A DNA stretch of 64,000 nt, taken from Lactiplantibacillus pingfangensis (GTDB lineage Bacteria; Bacillota; Bacilli; Lactobacillales; Lactobacillaceae). The stretch spans positions 1-64,000 of the forward strand of contig NZ_BJDG01000012.1 of NCBI RefSeq assembly GCF_005404945.1, written 5' to 3'. Below, in pieces: positions 35,063-43,450 of this stretch. Both the position numbers and the translations under genes were made by a program. Within the stretch, counting starts at the first letter, position 1. Each line of letters begins with the position of its first letter. The notes under the pieces were generated by a model. It searched no databases. It saw only the letters and a program-made list of their open reading frames with translations, and was not told the DNA's origin.

Positions 35063-37870
35063 ATGAAACCAAACACGACCTATGCCGTGGTAGATATTGA
35101 AACCACTGGTACTAGTGTTAAGGATGGCGATCGTATCATCCAGATTGGCTGTGCGTTCGTTAAAAATAATAAAATAATCAATACGTTTGCAGCGGATGTC
35201 AATCCGTTGACCACCGTGCCACCTGTGATTGAAAATTTGACAGGGATTAGTAACGCGCGGGTACGCAAAGCGCCACCATTTGATGACTTAGCTGGGACGA
35301 TTTACAGTCTGCTGCAAGGCACTGTTTTTGTGGCCCATAACGTTAATTTTGACTTGCCATTTATCAATGCTGAACTGCAACGGGTCGGTTATCCAGAGTT
35401 ACCAATTCAAGCAGTCGATACGGTATCGTTGAGTCAGATTTTACTCCCAACGGCGCCTAGTTTTCGGTTACGTGATTTGAGTCGTCTACTGAATATCGAA
35501 CATGATCACCCGCACGCGGCAGATAGTGATGCGGTTGCGACCGCGCATCTATTCATTTTCTTACAAAAACGATTGGCCCAGTTACCGTTGATCACGTTGC
35601 AACAGATGGTGCAATTGACTCCTGAATTGCCACGTGAAACGGCGGAACTTTTTGCGTATGCCTTACAGCAAGGTAAAAAGCAGCCGGGACGGTTACCAAA
35701 AGAACTGGTCATTCGCAATGGGTTGGCGTTACGAAAAAAATCATTGCCACAACAAGCAGTCGGTCGAAAAAAGCAGCGTTATCCACTGACAAAAGCACAA
35801 AAGATGCAATTATTTGGCGAAGATTTGACTTATCGACCACAACAAGCGCGCATGATGAACCAAATTTATCGGCACTACACGCAATCAGAGACGGCAACCG
35901 TGCCGTTAATGATCGAAGCACCGACTGGCACGGGAAAAACGCTGGGATATTTATTGCCACTGGCTTATTTAGCCCAAGGGGATCGGCAAGTTGTCGTTAG
36001 CACCGCGACAACGGTCTTACAGACACAATTGTTAGATCAAGGCGTCCAACTGTTAAATACGTTGTTACCGGTGCCGGTGACGGCCGTAGTAATCAAAGGT
36101 AATCAACATTACGTCGATTTGGATCGGTTTGCTAGAGGGCTCGCCTTGCATGAACATTCCAAGCAAACGCAGTTGTTAAAATTACGCGTGTTAGTCTGGT
36201 TGACCACAACGACGACTGGCGATTTGGACGAATTGCATCTGACGACTTATCAGGCGCCGTATTTTGCCGAAATTGCGCATCACGGGGTGGCTTCCTTAAA
36301 AGCAGATGATCCATTTTTTAAGGATGATTTTCTTCGTTTTCGTGATCAATTGACCGCGCAAGCTACTTTTATCATTACTAATCATGCTTATTTGATGCAG
36401 CATGTGGCCCAGTTAGGCAGTCGCCAACAACAACCATTGTTAGTGCTTGATGAAGCCCAACATTTGGCCGATGGCGTGTTACACGGCTCACGGCAACGGT
36501 TTGATTTCAATCATTACATGGCCGCTTGTCACAGCTTGACTAGCCGGATTGATCAAGAGCACGGGTTAAATTTGCGAGCGTTGTTTGCGGAACAGCCGCA
36601 ATCGGATTATCGGTTGAAATTATTAGATAATTCATTGAATGATACTGATTTGCACTTTCAACAGTTGCAAGCGGCCTTGGCCAGAACTTTCGTGCCACAT
36701 CAAAAGGGTGGCAGCCAGCCGGTTGAAATTGCGATTACCACCGAAGAAATTACGCGTTTCTTTGCAGAAAATAATGGCTTGGTTCGCCAATTGCAGACGG
36801 CCATTGAGAATTGTTTCTTACAATTCAAACAATTAAATGAACAGTATCAGCACGATCAGGCAGAGGTGTTGCCACCGGAACAACACGTTTTGGACGATTT
36901 TTTCAATCGGATGCAACAATTACGACAAGCCTACGATTTGCTTCAATCTTGGTTAATCCCAGCAACTCGAGACCAGCGTGTCTTCTGGCTGACCCTCAAC
37001 CAATGGCATGACCGTGGCAGCTTGACCTTGTCTGGTAGCCTGATTGAAACGAAAGGTTATTTTGAGTCGCAATTGTATCCTTACTTTAGCGCACCACTAT
37101 TTACGGGGGCGACCTTATTTGCCACTGGCAAGTCTCAATACGTTTATAGTCAACTGGATTTGGATCCAAAGACGACGGTTTATCATCGTTTATCGACACC
37201 ATTTGATCTGGCCAAACAGTCCAGATTGCTCATTGCCACGGATGCGACTGCCGCTGAAGAACCAAGTGGTAAACAACGGGTCGCATACTTGACTCACGCG
37301 ATTCACGAGATTGTAACGGCTGCGCCCAAACAGACGTTGATTTTATTCAATTCCTTAAATTTAATTGAAGCCGTTTTTTACAGTTTGCATCAGACCGGGC
37401 TCAGCGCGGATCGAGAATTGCTCGCGCAAGGTGTGAATGGCAGTCGTGAGAAGTTATTGCGTCGCTTTGTTCAAGGCGATAACGCCATTTTATTAGGGGC
37501 AGCTAGTTTTTGGGAAGGCATTGATTTGCCACAAGAACAGTTGGAACTGTTGATTGTGACTCAGCTACCGTTTGACTCGCCTGATCAAACGGTGACTAAG
37601 GCCCGTTATCAACAATTACGGCAGGCCAAGCTCAACCCATTTTATAATGAAGCCTTACCAAAAGCGGCCTTGAAATTATGGCAAGGATTGGGCCGTTTGA
37701 TTCGAACGGACCAAGATACCGGGGCCGCAGTCATTTTAGATGACCGCCTCGTCACTAAACGATACGGACAGACCATCTTGACCGCCTTGCCAAAAGCGAT
37801 GCCGCCAATCAATGGCTCGGTCACGGAGATTTCGGCGGAATTACAAAAGTTTTTCCAAAACTCTAATTGA
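35063..37870 (+). CDS. dinG: DinG-family helicase fused to a DnaQ-type exonuclease
   Basis: 935 residues. Residues 1-165 are a DEDDh exonuclease: DIETTGT (Asp11, Glu13), NVNFDLPF and HAADSDA. A superfamily 2 helicase follows with Walker A APTGTGKT (286-293), motif II LDEAQHLAD (463-466 DEAQ), and C-terminal GAASFWEGIDLP and GLGRLIRT. The four Fe-S cysteines of E. coli DinG are missing: the region after Walker A reads IKGNQHYVDL. This fused cluster-free form is the usual Firmicutes type. It acts in DNA repair, and is the first gene of the dinG-tseB-aspB-dnaD block. Confidence 0.92.
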   Translation: MKPNTTYAVVDIETTGTSVKDGDRIIQIGCAFVKNNKIINTFAADVNPLTTVPPVIENLTGISNARVRKAPPFDDLAGTIYSLLQGTVFVAHNVNFDLPFINAELQRVGYPELPIQAVDTVSLSQILLPTAPSFRLRDLSRLLNIEHDHPHAADSDAVATAHLFIFLQKRLAQLPLITLQQMVQLTPELPRETAELFAYALQQGKKQPGRLPKELVIRNGLALRKKSLPQQAVGRKKQRYPLTKAQKMQLFGEDLTYRPQQARMMNQIYRHYTQSETATVPLMIEAPTGTGKTLGYLLPLAYLAQGDRQVVVSTATTVLQTQLLDQGVQLLNTLLPVPVTAVVIKGNQHYVDLDRFARGLALHEHSKQTQLLKLRVLVWLTTTTTGDLDELHLTTYQAPYFAEIAHHGVASLKADDPFFKDDFLRFRDQLTAQATFIITNHAYLMQHVAQLGSRQQQPLLVLDEAQHLADGVLHGSRQRFDFNHYMAACHSLTSRIDQEHGLNLRALFAEQPQSDYRLKLLDNSLNDTDLHFQQLQAALARTFVPHQKGGSQPVEIAITTEEITRFFAENNGLVRQLQTAIENCFLQFKQLNEQYQHDQAEVLPPEQHVLDDFFNRMQQLRQAYDLLQSWLIPATRDQRVFWLTLNQWHDRGSLTLSGSLIETKGYFESQLYPYFSAPLFTGATLFATGKSQYVYSQLDLDPKTTVYHRLSTPFDLAKQSRLLIATDATAAEEPSGKQRVAYLTHAIHEIVTAAPKQTLILFNSLNLIEAVFYSLHQTGLSADRELLAQGVNGSREKLLRRFVQGDNAILLGAASFWEGIDLPQEQLELLIVTQLPFDSPDQTVTKARYQQLRQAKLNPFYNEALPKAALKLWQGLGRLIRTDQDTGAAVILDDRLVTKRYGQTILTALPKAMPPINGSVTEISAELQKFFQNSN

Positions 37871-37897
37871 AAGCGTTCCGGACTGAATGGAATTTGC

Positions 37898-37903
37898 TAT
37901 AAT
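37898..37903 (+). promoter_or_regulatory. -10 box of the tseB-aspB transcript
   Basis: A perfect TATAAT about 36 bases ahead of the TseB start at 37939, in the short gap after dinG. The -35 region is weak. Confidence 0.45.
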
Positions 37904-37938
37904 GGGGCTATTGTTTTTTGAAAGGATCGGTAACTAAT

Positions 37939-38439
37939 ATGAGAGTGCAACGCAAACGGCGGCCAGAACGCTTGATTATGATTATTTTAATCGTTATTCT
38001 AGCGGTCATTGTTGCGGCCTATGGGACTTTGTGGATCGCGCAACGGCCAATGCATACGGCCCAAAAGAATGCCTATAGTTTAGCCACTAGTAAAGCCAAG
38101 TTAAAGACGACCACCGCTTTTTCCCAATATAACGGGACTGAAAGCTACTATGTTGTGACGGGGACTTCCAGCAAAAATGTGCCAGTCTATGCTTTGATCA
38201 ACACTAATAAGTCACATCAAACCACGGTCGTGAAGCAATCATCCGGGATTACGCGGACGAAAGCTTTGAAAACGGTCTGGTCGAAACGCAATCCAAGCAA
38301 AGTCATCAAGGCAACATTGGGAAAATATGATGGTGAAGTTGTTTGGGAAATCACTTATTTAAATCAGAAAAAGGCCCTCTGTTATGAAGTCTTACAATAT
38401 TCAAACGGCAGCCAATTAAAATCAATCATTAACATTTAA
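37939..38439 (+). CDS. TseB/YpmB-like cell wall elongation protein (DUF5590)
   Basis: 166 residues from the ATG at 37939 with GAAAGGATC upstream. One N-terminal transmembrane helix (about 13-35) then an extracytoplasmic domain made of two PepSY-like repeats (YYVVTGTSSKNVPVYALI and KVIKATLGKYDGEVVWEITY). In B. subtilis the equivalent gene also lies between dinG and aspB, and its product regulates cell wall synthesis during elongation. Tight spacing (about 20 bases) to aspB indicates one operon. Confidence 0.82.
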   Translation: MRVQRKRRPERLIMIILIVILAVIVAAYGTLWIAQRPMHTAQKNAYSLATSKAKLKTTTAFSQYNGTESYYVVTGTSSKNVPVYALINTNKSHQTTVVKQSSGITRTKALKTVWSKRNPSKVIKATLGKYDGEVVWEITYLNQKKALCYEVLQYSNGSQLKSIINI

Positions 38440-38462
38440 ACGAAAAAGGAGTTCGGTTGTTC

Positions 38463-39671
38463 ATGGAATTATCGCGTAAAGTTATGCAGATTCAGCCCTC
38501 TGCGACGTTAAAAATTAGTGCGCAGGCGAAACAAATGATTGCTGATGGCATTGATGTGATTAATTTAGGCATTGGTGAACCAGATTATCAAACACCTGAC
38601 AATATCAAGCAAGCAGCGATTGCAAGTATTACTAACGGGCAAGCGAGTTTTTATACGCCAGCAACCGGCTTACCAGCTTTAAAAACGGCGATTAGTCGTC
38701 GGATTGAAGCCGATCACGGCTATCATTTTGACCCAAGTCAAATCGTGGTGACGGATGGGGCTAAAATGGCGCTCTTCACCTTATTTCAAGTTATCTTGAA
38801 TCCGAAAGATGAAGTCTTGTTGCCGGTACCTTATTGGGTGAGTTACTCTGAACAAGTTAAGTTAGCCAGTGGCGTGCCCGTTGAAGTTGGCACCGACCGC
38901 CAGCTGCGGTTTACCATTGCAGATTTGGAAGCACAACGGACCTCGAAGACGAAGGCCTTAGTTTTGAATTCGCCACAAAATCCCTCTGGATTGGTTTTCA
39001 GTCGGGCCGAATTAACGGCAATTGTGAACTGGGCCGTCCAACACGATATTCTGATCGTGGCGGACGAAATTTATGAAAAGTTGCTGTACAATGGCAATCA
39101 TTTCACCTCCGTTTTGGAACTTGGTGATGCCAATCTCGACCACGTGGTTTTAATTAATGGGGTCTCAAAAGCCTATTCGATGACTGGGTGGCGGATTGGT
39201 TATGCCGCCGGTCCGAAAGCTATTATGGCGAAGATGGGGATTGTGCTTGGTCACGCGGCCAGCAACCCAGCAGCGGTTTCGCAGTATGCCGCAATCGAGG
39301 CCTTTAGCGGCGATCAAAGTTCAGTTGAAACCATGCGTCAGGGATTCGAACAACGATTAAACGAATTGTATCCGTTGATTGCGGCGCTACCAGGGTTTAA
39401 ACTACCTGGTGGTAAGCCGGCGGGCGCGTTTTATTTATTCCCAGATGTGACGGAAACGTTACGCTTAACTGGGTATGCGGACGCACCGGCCTTTGTGACG
39501 GCAGTCTTGAATGAAGCGCACGTTGGGCTGGTTCCCGGTGAAGCATTTGGGTTACCTGGGCACATTCGGATTAGTTATGCCACGGATATGGTTTCACTTC
39601 GTAAGGCCTACCAACGTCTGAAAACGTTCATTGAACACAAAATGGCCGAGCAACCGGCACCAAACTTATAA
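38463..39671 (+). CDS. aspB: Pyridoxal-phosphate aspartate aminotransferase, class I
   Basis: 402 residues from the ATG at 38463; a TTG at 38457 is closer to the AAAAGGAG and cannot be excluded. The PLP Lys lies in NGVSKAYSMTGWRIGY, with NSPQNPSG and DEIYEKLLY before it and HIRISYAT at the C-terminus. Family Ib aspartate transaminases convert oxaloacetate and glutamate to aspartate. In B. subtilis this gene is followed by asnS, which is absent here. Confidence 0.92.
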   Translation: MELSRKVMQIQPSATLKISAQAKQMIADGIDVINLGIGEPDYQTPDNIKQAAIASITNGQASFYTPATGLPALKTAISRRIEADHGYHFDPSQIVVTDGAKMALFTLFQVILNPKDEVLLPVPYWVSYSEQVKLASGVPVEVGTDRQLRFTIADLEAQRTSKTKALVLNSPQNPSGLVFSRAELTAIVNWAVQHDILIVADEIYEKLLYNGNHFTSVLELGDANLDHVVLINGVSKAYSMTGWRIGYAAGPKAIMAKMGIVLGHAASNPAAVSQYAAIEAFSGDQSSVETMRQGFEQRLNELYPLIAALPGFKLPGGKPAGAFYLFPDVTETLRLTGYADAPAFVTAVLNEAHVGLVPGEAFGLPGHIRISYATDMVSLRKAYQRLKTFIEHKMAEQPAPNL

Positions 39672-39716
39672 TTGAATGCGCTGATAACGTGAGGATGATT
39701 GTCATTGCGCTTAACA

Positions 39717-39757
39717 TAGAACCCCGAATGATTGGGTCTTTCAATCGTTCGGGGTTC
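39717..39757 (-). repeat. 41-nt hairpin repeat, copy 3 (reverse orientation)
   Basis: On the minus strand the stem is ACCCCGAACGATTG against CAATCATTCGGGGT. It lies between aspB and dnaD and would also be a long hairpin on the plus strand. A terminator role between the two genes is possible though no clean T-run follows. Confidence 0.8.
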
Positions 39758-39791
39758 TAAACGCAGTTGGTGGTTAATATTGGAGGAAAAA

Positions 39792-40520
39792 ATGGATCAA
39801 TTAACACAAGCGCTGATTAATGGTGGTCAAACGACCATTGCGAATGTGCTATTGCAGCATTATCGCGAAATTGGCTTAACTAACGAAGAATTGCTAGTTT
39901 ATTTACAATTTAAACGATTGATGGACCAGGGGGAAACGTTCCCAGATGCCAATCAGGTGGCACAGAGTCTCGGTGAAACGAGTAACACAGTTTTTCAACA
40001 TTTACATGAAATGTTAGCCAAAAAGCTATTAACCATCGAATCAGTGACGGCGGCTGACCAAAAGATTCATGACCGCTATAATTTTGATGGCCTGTACGAA
40101 AAACTCACGCTGGCGTTAAAGAAGGGTGCTAGCGCTGAAACCACCACGACGACTGGCACCCAAGAAAATTCACGACAAAAAGTCTTTAAATCAATCGAAA
40201 CTGAATTTGGCCGAGCACTATCACCGATGGAAATGGAAAGTATTAGTAAATGGTTCGATGAGGATCATTATGATCCTGAAGTCATTTCCTTGGCATTACG
40301 CGAGGCCGTTTTACGGCAAGTTTATAATCTGACTTATATGGATCGAATTTTGTTGAATTGGCACAAGCGCAATTTGACAACCGCAGCGCAGGTTGAGGCG
40401 GATAAGCAGCGCGGTATTGAGAACCGGCTGAATTCAGCACCAAAACCACAACGCCAAACGGGAGCCAATGCGGGCCCCAAGATCCCATTATTTAAACTTG
40501 GCGAAGATCAGTCCAAATAA
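39792..40520 (+). CDS. dnaD: DnaD-family replication initiation protein
   Basis: 242 residues from the ATG at 39792 with GGAGG at 39782-39786. The N-terminal winged-helix part (about 1-100) and C-terminal DnaB_2 domain (about 125-210) with the YNLTYMDRILLNWHK motif are both present. DnaD helps load the DNA helicase during initiation at oriC and during PriA-dependent restart. nth, which follows dnaD in many Firmicutes, is missing and replaced by structured non-coding DNA. Confidence 0.93.
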   Translation: MDQLTQALINGGQTTIANVLLQHYREIGLTNEELLVYLQFKRLMDQGETFPDANQVAQSLGETSNTVFQHLHEMLAKKLLTIESVTAADQKIHDRYNFDGLYEKLTLALKKGASAETTTTTGTQENSRQKVFKSIETEFGRALSPMEMESISKWFDEDHYDPEVISLALREAVLRQVYNLTYMDRILLNWHKRNLTTAAQVEADKQRGIENRLNSAPKPQRQTGANAGPKIPLFKLGEDQSK

Positions 40521-40545
40521 GGAGATTGGCTAATTAACTAAAGAT

Positions 40546-40616
40546 GGAAAGATGAAATTCGCAAGTAATCCCCGTCGTGTCAATGATTAAGTCATGAAGA
40601 TTAGTTGCCATGACCG
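40546..40616 (+). repeat. AT-rich flank module of the 184-bp element (copy 1)
   Basis: Begins GGAAAGATGAAATTCGC, then a CGTCGTGTCAAT segment, and leads directly into the 184-bp structured element. A similar module lies at 48379-48443, and the first 11 bases recur at 48082-48092 beside the second element. Confidence 0.65.
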
Positions 40617-40800
40617 CTTCCAGTCGCCACTGATCACATGCGGCCGTGGGACCGGGGCAAGCCTGAGAAACGTCTTGGCCCTCGTCCGGAACCCTTGCAC
40701 AAATCGCAAGTGTCCCGGACCGTCCGTGGCGTAACGCCGGCAAGAAACATGCCGACCCAACGCCACGGTCACGGCCGATGGGATCAGCGGCGACTTCCAG
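40617..40800 (+). repeat. 184-bp multi-branched structured element, copy 1
   Basis: Bounded by direct repeats CTTCCAG at 40617-40623 and 40794-40800. Inside, GTCGCC-A-CTGATC and CGGCCG pair with their complements at the right end (about 18 pairs). The interior folds into hairpins at about 40649-40687, 40685-40718 (CTTGC/GCAAG, CCGG/CCGG) and 40724-40768 (perfect 9-bp stem CCGTGGCGT). Copy 2 (48110-48293) is the same length with no gaps and keeps the structure through paired base changes. It contains no plausible ORF. It could be a non-coding RNA or a mobile structured repeat. Confidence 0.82.
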
Positions 40801-40834
40801 CTAATTTAACTATTTTTAGGTTAGGTTTAGTGGA

Positions 40835-40999
40835 AGCAGGCAGAAATCGTTGTGCTGTGTCGGTAAGATTGGCCGGCGGGTCTTGGCCGCCTAATCTTAC
40901 AGGGCGATTCAAAGACGTGGGGTATCGGCTTTAAATCGAAGTTGCAGACCGCACTATGGCTGCGACTGTCCCACCATAGCACAGCGATTTCTGCCTGCT
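40835..40999. repeat. 165-bp long inverted repeat with nested hairpins
   Basis: Outer arms of 22 bases (AGCAGGCAGAAATCGTTGTG and on; the right arm differs by one base, which still gives a G-T pair). Inside are GTAAGATT/AATCTTAC, GATT-AAAG/CTTT-AATC, and GTTGCAG/CTGCGAC hairpins. The sequence differs from the 184-bp element 35 bases upstream but the architecture is alike. No ORF is supported. Confidence 0.8.
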
Positions 41000-41091
41000 G
41001 AAGCGGAATTACCACTAATTTGGAAATGTCTGTTGTCTATATGACAGTGCTTACAAGCCCTTTTGTTCTTTCAACCTTTAGTCATTAAACA

Positions 41092-41134
41092 AAAAGCACT
41101 CAAATCGCAAATAACTGCGATTTGAGCGCTTTTC
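41092..41134 (-). terminator. Terminator of the pbp1A gene
   Basis: AAAGCACTCAAATCGCA pairs with TGCGATTTGAGCGCTTT around a 6-base loop, with U-tracts on both sides. Confidence 0.85.
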
Positions 41135-41147
41135 GTTTGTAGCTGAC

Positions 41148-43424
41148 TTACTGACCTTGATTGTTATTAGCAGGCTGCTCAGTTGAGCTTGAGGAGGCTG
41201 GTGCTGACGATTCACTCGAACTGCTGGATTCTGAACTGCTTGATGAGGATTCAGAACTTGAGCTTGATGAAGACGACTCAGAACTCGATGAGCTCGACTC
41301 GGAACTGGATGAGTCACTAGATGAAGAACTGGAATCTGAACTAGCTGACTCACTGCTTGATGAAGCAGCAGACGAAGTTCCGGAACTCGCTTCGGTGGCA
41401 GAGAAGATATGCCCAACGACATACAATTCTTCAATACCGTTCTTCTTAACTGTGCCAACGGAGCTTGGTTTGGTCCAATCAGAATTTGGTGAATGTTCTT
41501 GCAAGTAGGTCATCATTTCACGGTAGATCACTTGTGAGATTTTGACAGTGCTGGAATCAATATAACCATTGGCTTCATTTGGCTTGTCATAACCTGTCCA
41601 CACGGCGACTGAGTAGTTCTTCGTGTAACCGGCCATCCAAGAATCCATATCTGCGTCAGAAGGCTTATTAGCGCTCTTTGGATAACCATCAGTCCCGGTC
41701 TTACCAGCTTGGTAGACGCCGGAGATTTTAGCAGTGGTCCCAGTCCCAGTTGAACTATTAATGACGTCTTTCAACATGTCCGTGACCATGTAAGCAGTCG
41801 ATTTTTTCATGACTCGTTTGCCATTACTGCTATAACTCGTTGTCCGGTTATCTTGGGTCACAATCTTATTGATATAGTAAGGCTTGTGGTAAGTCCCACC
41901 ATTGGCAAAGGCAGCGTAGGCACCAGCAACTTGCAGGGAGGACACGTTAGCCCCAATGGCGTAGGCGTAAGGAATCGTTCCAGTAAAGTTCATGCCAAGG
42001 TTGTTCGCAAAGGTGGTGGCGTTCGCCCGACCAACTTGTTGCAACGTCTTGACGGCGGGAATATTACGCGATTGCACCAGTGCTTGCCGCATGGTCATGT
42101 TGCCTAAAGTATTGTTATCAAAGTCGTTGACTGACGTATTACTGCCCGGATACTTGTATTTCGTATCTGAGACAGTTTTATAAGTTGGCCAGCTCTTGTA
42201 CTCGATCGCGGGACCGTAGTCTAAGATTGGTTTCATGGTTGAAGCGTTCGACCGATCTTGTTGCACGGCGTGGTTCGTCCCAAAGGTGACATTCTCATTT
42301 TTACGCGCACCGACCATCGCGGAGACTTTACCAGTGTATGAATCAACCACGGAAACCCCTAGTTGGAAACGATTCGCGGCGGTATCATTTGGATACGAAA
42401 CATAATTGTCAGTGTTGGCAATATCATAAAGCCGTTGTTGGGCGTTGGAGTTTAAGTTTGTATAAACTTTTAAGCCATCTTTGTAAGGATCGTAACCCTT
42501 AGCTTTCAAATCGGCGATGACTTCTTTCAAATAAGCATCAATGACCTTATGTTTCTGTTGGGCAATGATACTCGTCCGTTCAGAAGTTGAAGCTAAATCA
42601 GTTTTAATGTTTTCATTGATGGCGGCCGTCTCTTGTTGCTTCGTGATGACTTTATTGTCGTACATCGCTTGTAACACCAAGTTTCGACGGCTAGTCGCAT
42701 ATGTCGGATATTGGATTGGGTCATAATAAGTTGGTGACTGGGGCATGCCGGCTAATAAGGCGAGTTGGCTGAGACTCAACTTGTCGAGCGACTTACCGAA
42801 GTAGTAATGTGCGGCGGTACCCATGCCGTAGATCCCATTACCCATGTAGACTTTATTAATGTAGTATTCCAAAATCTGTGATTTGCTGAAATGCTTTTCA
42901 ACATTCAAGGCGAGCCAAGCTTCTTGGGCCTTGACCTTAAAGTTTCGATCAGAATCCTTGGTTGAGAAGACGGAGAGTTTAACCAATTGCATGGTTAAAG
43001 TACTCCCGCCTTGCATCCCGAGTGAGCTGCCTCTAAGGTTTCCGAGTGCGGCACCCAAGATTCGGTAATAATCGACACCCTTATGTTGATAGAAGCGTCG
43101 GTCTTCAATTGAAACGACCGCACTTTTAAGTGTCGCGGGAATGTTTTTTGAACTAACATAGTCCCGGTTGCTAGCACCAAGATTGGCGACTAGCTTGCCA
43201 TTGGCATCGTAGATTCGCGTTGAATTCTCACTTTTTAGATTACTCTCTGTAATCGTTGGTGAACTTTGGGCATAGTAGAAAAATAAGCCGACGCCTGCTA
43301 GGCCGCCGATGACAATCAGCGCGACAATCGCCAAAATGATACGTCGGAACCAATGCTTTTTAGGTGGCTTTGGTTGGGTACGGTTGCGTGCAACCCGTGA
43401 ATTTTGTTCATTGTTACCTGCCAT
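41148..43424 (-). CDS. pbp1A: Class A penicillin-binding protein 1A
   Basis: 758 residues, ATG behind AAAGGAG. A cytosolic basic tail and one transmembrane helix (about 28-52) precede the GT51 glycosyltransferase domain: catalytic Glu107 in SIEDRRFY, QGGSTLTMQLVK (139-149). The transpeptidase domain has STMK (395-398), SRN (452-454) and KTG (575-577). The last 80 residues are almost only Ser with some Glu/Asp (about 680-745), then STEQPANNNQGQ. It polymerises and cross-links peptidoglycan. It follows recU by 27 bases in the same direction, the conserved Firmicutes recU-ponA pair. Confidence 0.95.
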   Translation of the reverse strand: MAGNNEQNSRVARNRTQPKPPKKHWFRRIILAIVALIVIGGLAGVGLFFYYAQSSPTITESNLKSENSTRIYDANGKLVANLGASNRDYVSSKNIPATLKSAVVSIEDRRFYQHKGVDYYRILGAALGNLRGSSLGMQGGSTLTMQLVKLSVFSTKDSDRNFKVKAQEAWLALNVEKHFSKSQILEYYINKVYMGNGIYGMGTAAHYYFGKSLDKLSLSQLALLAGMPQSPTYYDPIQYPTYATSRRNLVLQAMYDNKVITKQQETAAINENIKTDLASTSERTSIIAQQKHKVIDAYLKEVIADLKAKGYDPYKDGLKVYTNLNSNAQQRLYDIANTDNYVSYPNDTAANRFQLGVSVVDSYTGKVSAMVGARKNENVTFGTNHAVQQDRSNASTMKPILDYGPAIEYKSWPTYKTVSDTKYKYPGSNTSVNDFDNNTLGNMTMRQALVQSRNIPAVKTLQQVGRANATTFANNLGMNFTGTIPYAYAIGANVSSLQVAGAYAAFANGGTYHKPYYINKIVTQDNRTTSYSSNGKRVMKKSTAYMVTDMLKDVINSSTGTGTTAKISGVYQAGKTGTDGYPKSANKPSDADMDSWMAGYTKNYSVAVWTGYDKPNEANGYIDSSTVKISQVIYREMMTYLQEHSPNSDWTKPSSVGTVKKNGIEELYVVGHIFSATEASSGTSSAASSSSESASSDSSSSSSDSSSSESSSSSSESSSSSSSSESSSSSSESSSSSESSAPASSSSTEQPANNNQGQ

Positions 43425-43450
43425 GATGATCTCCTTTAACTAGGTGATAA

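Noticed and set aside
40534-40934. Several ORFs on both strands through the structured elements
   Set aside because: Their peptides are Arg/Pro-rich and unlike proteins, they lack ribosome binding sites, and the base changes between copies follow pairing rather than codons.
41161-41508. Plus-strand ORF of 115 codons rich in Glu, Asp and Leu opposite the pbp1A 3' end
   Set aside because: It is the antisense of the poly-serine tail of PBP1A; composition is fully explained by that and it lacks a ribosome binding site.
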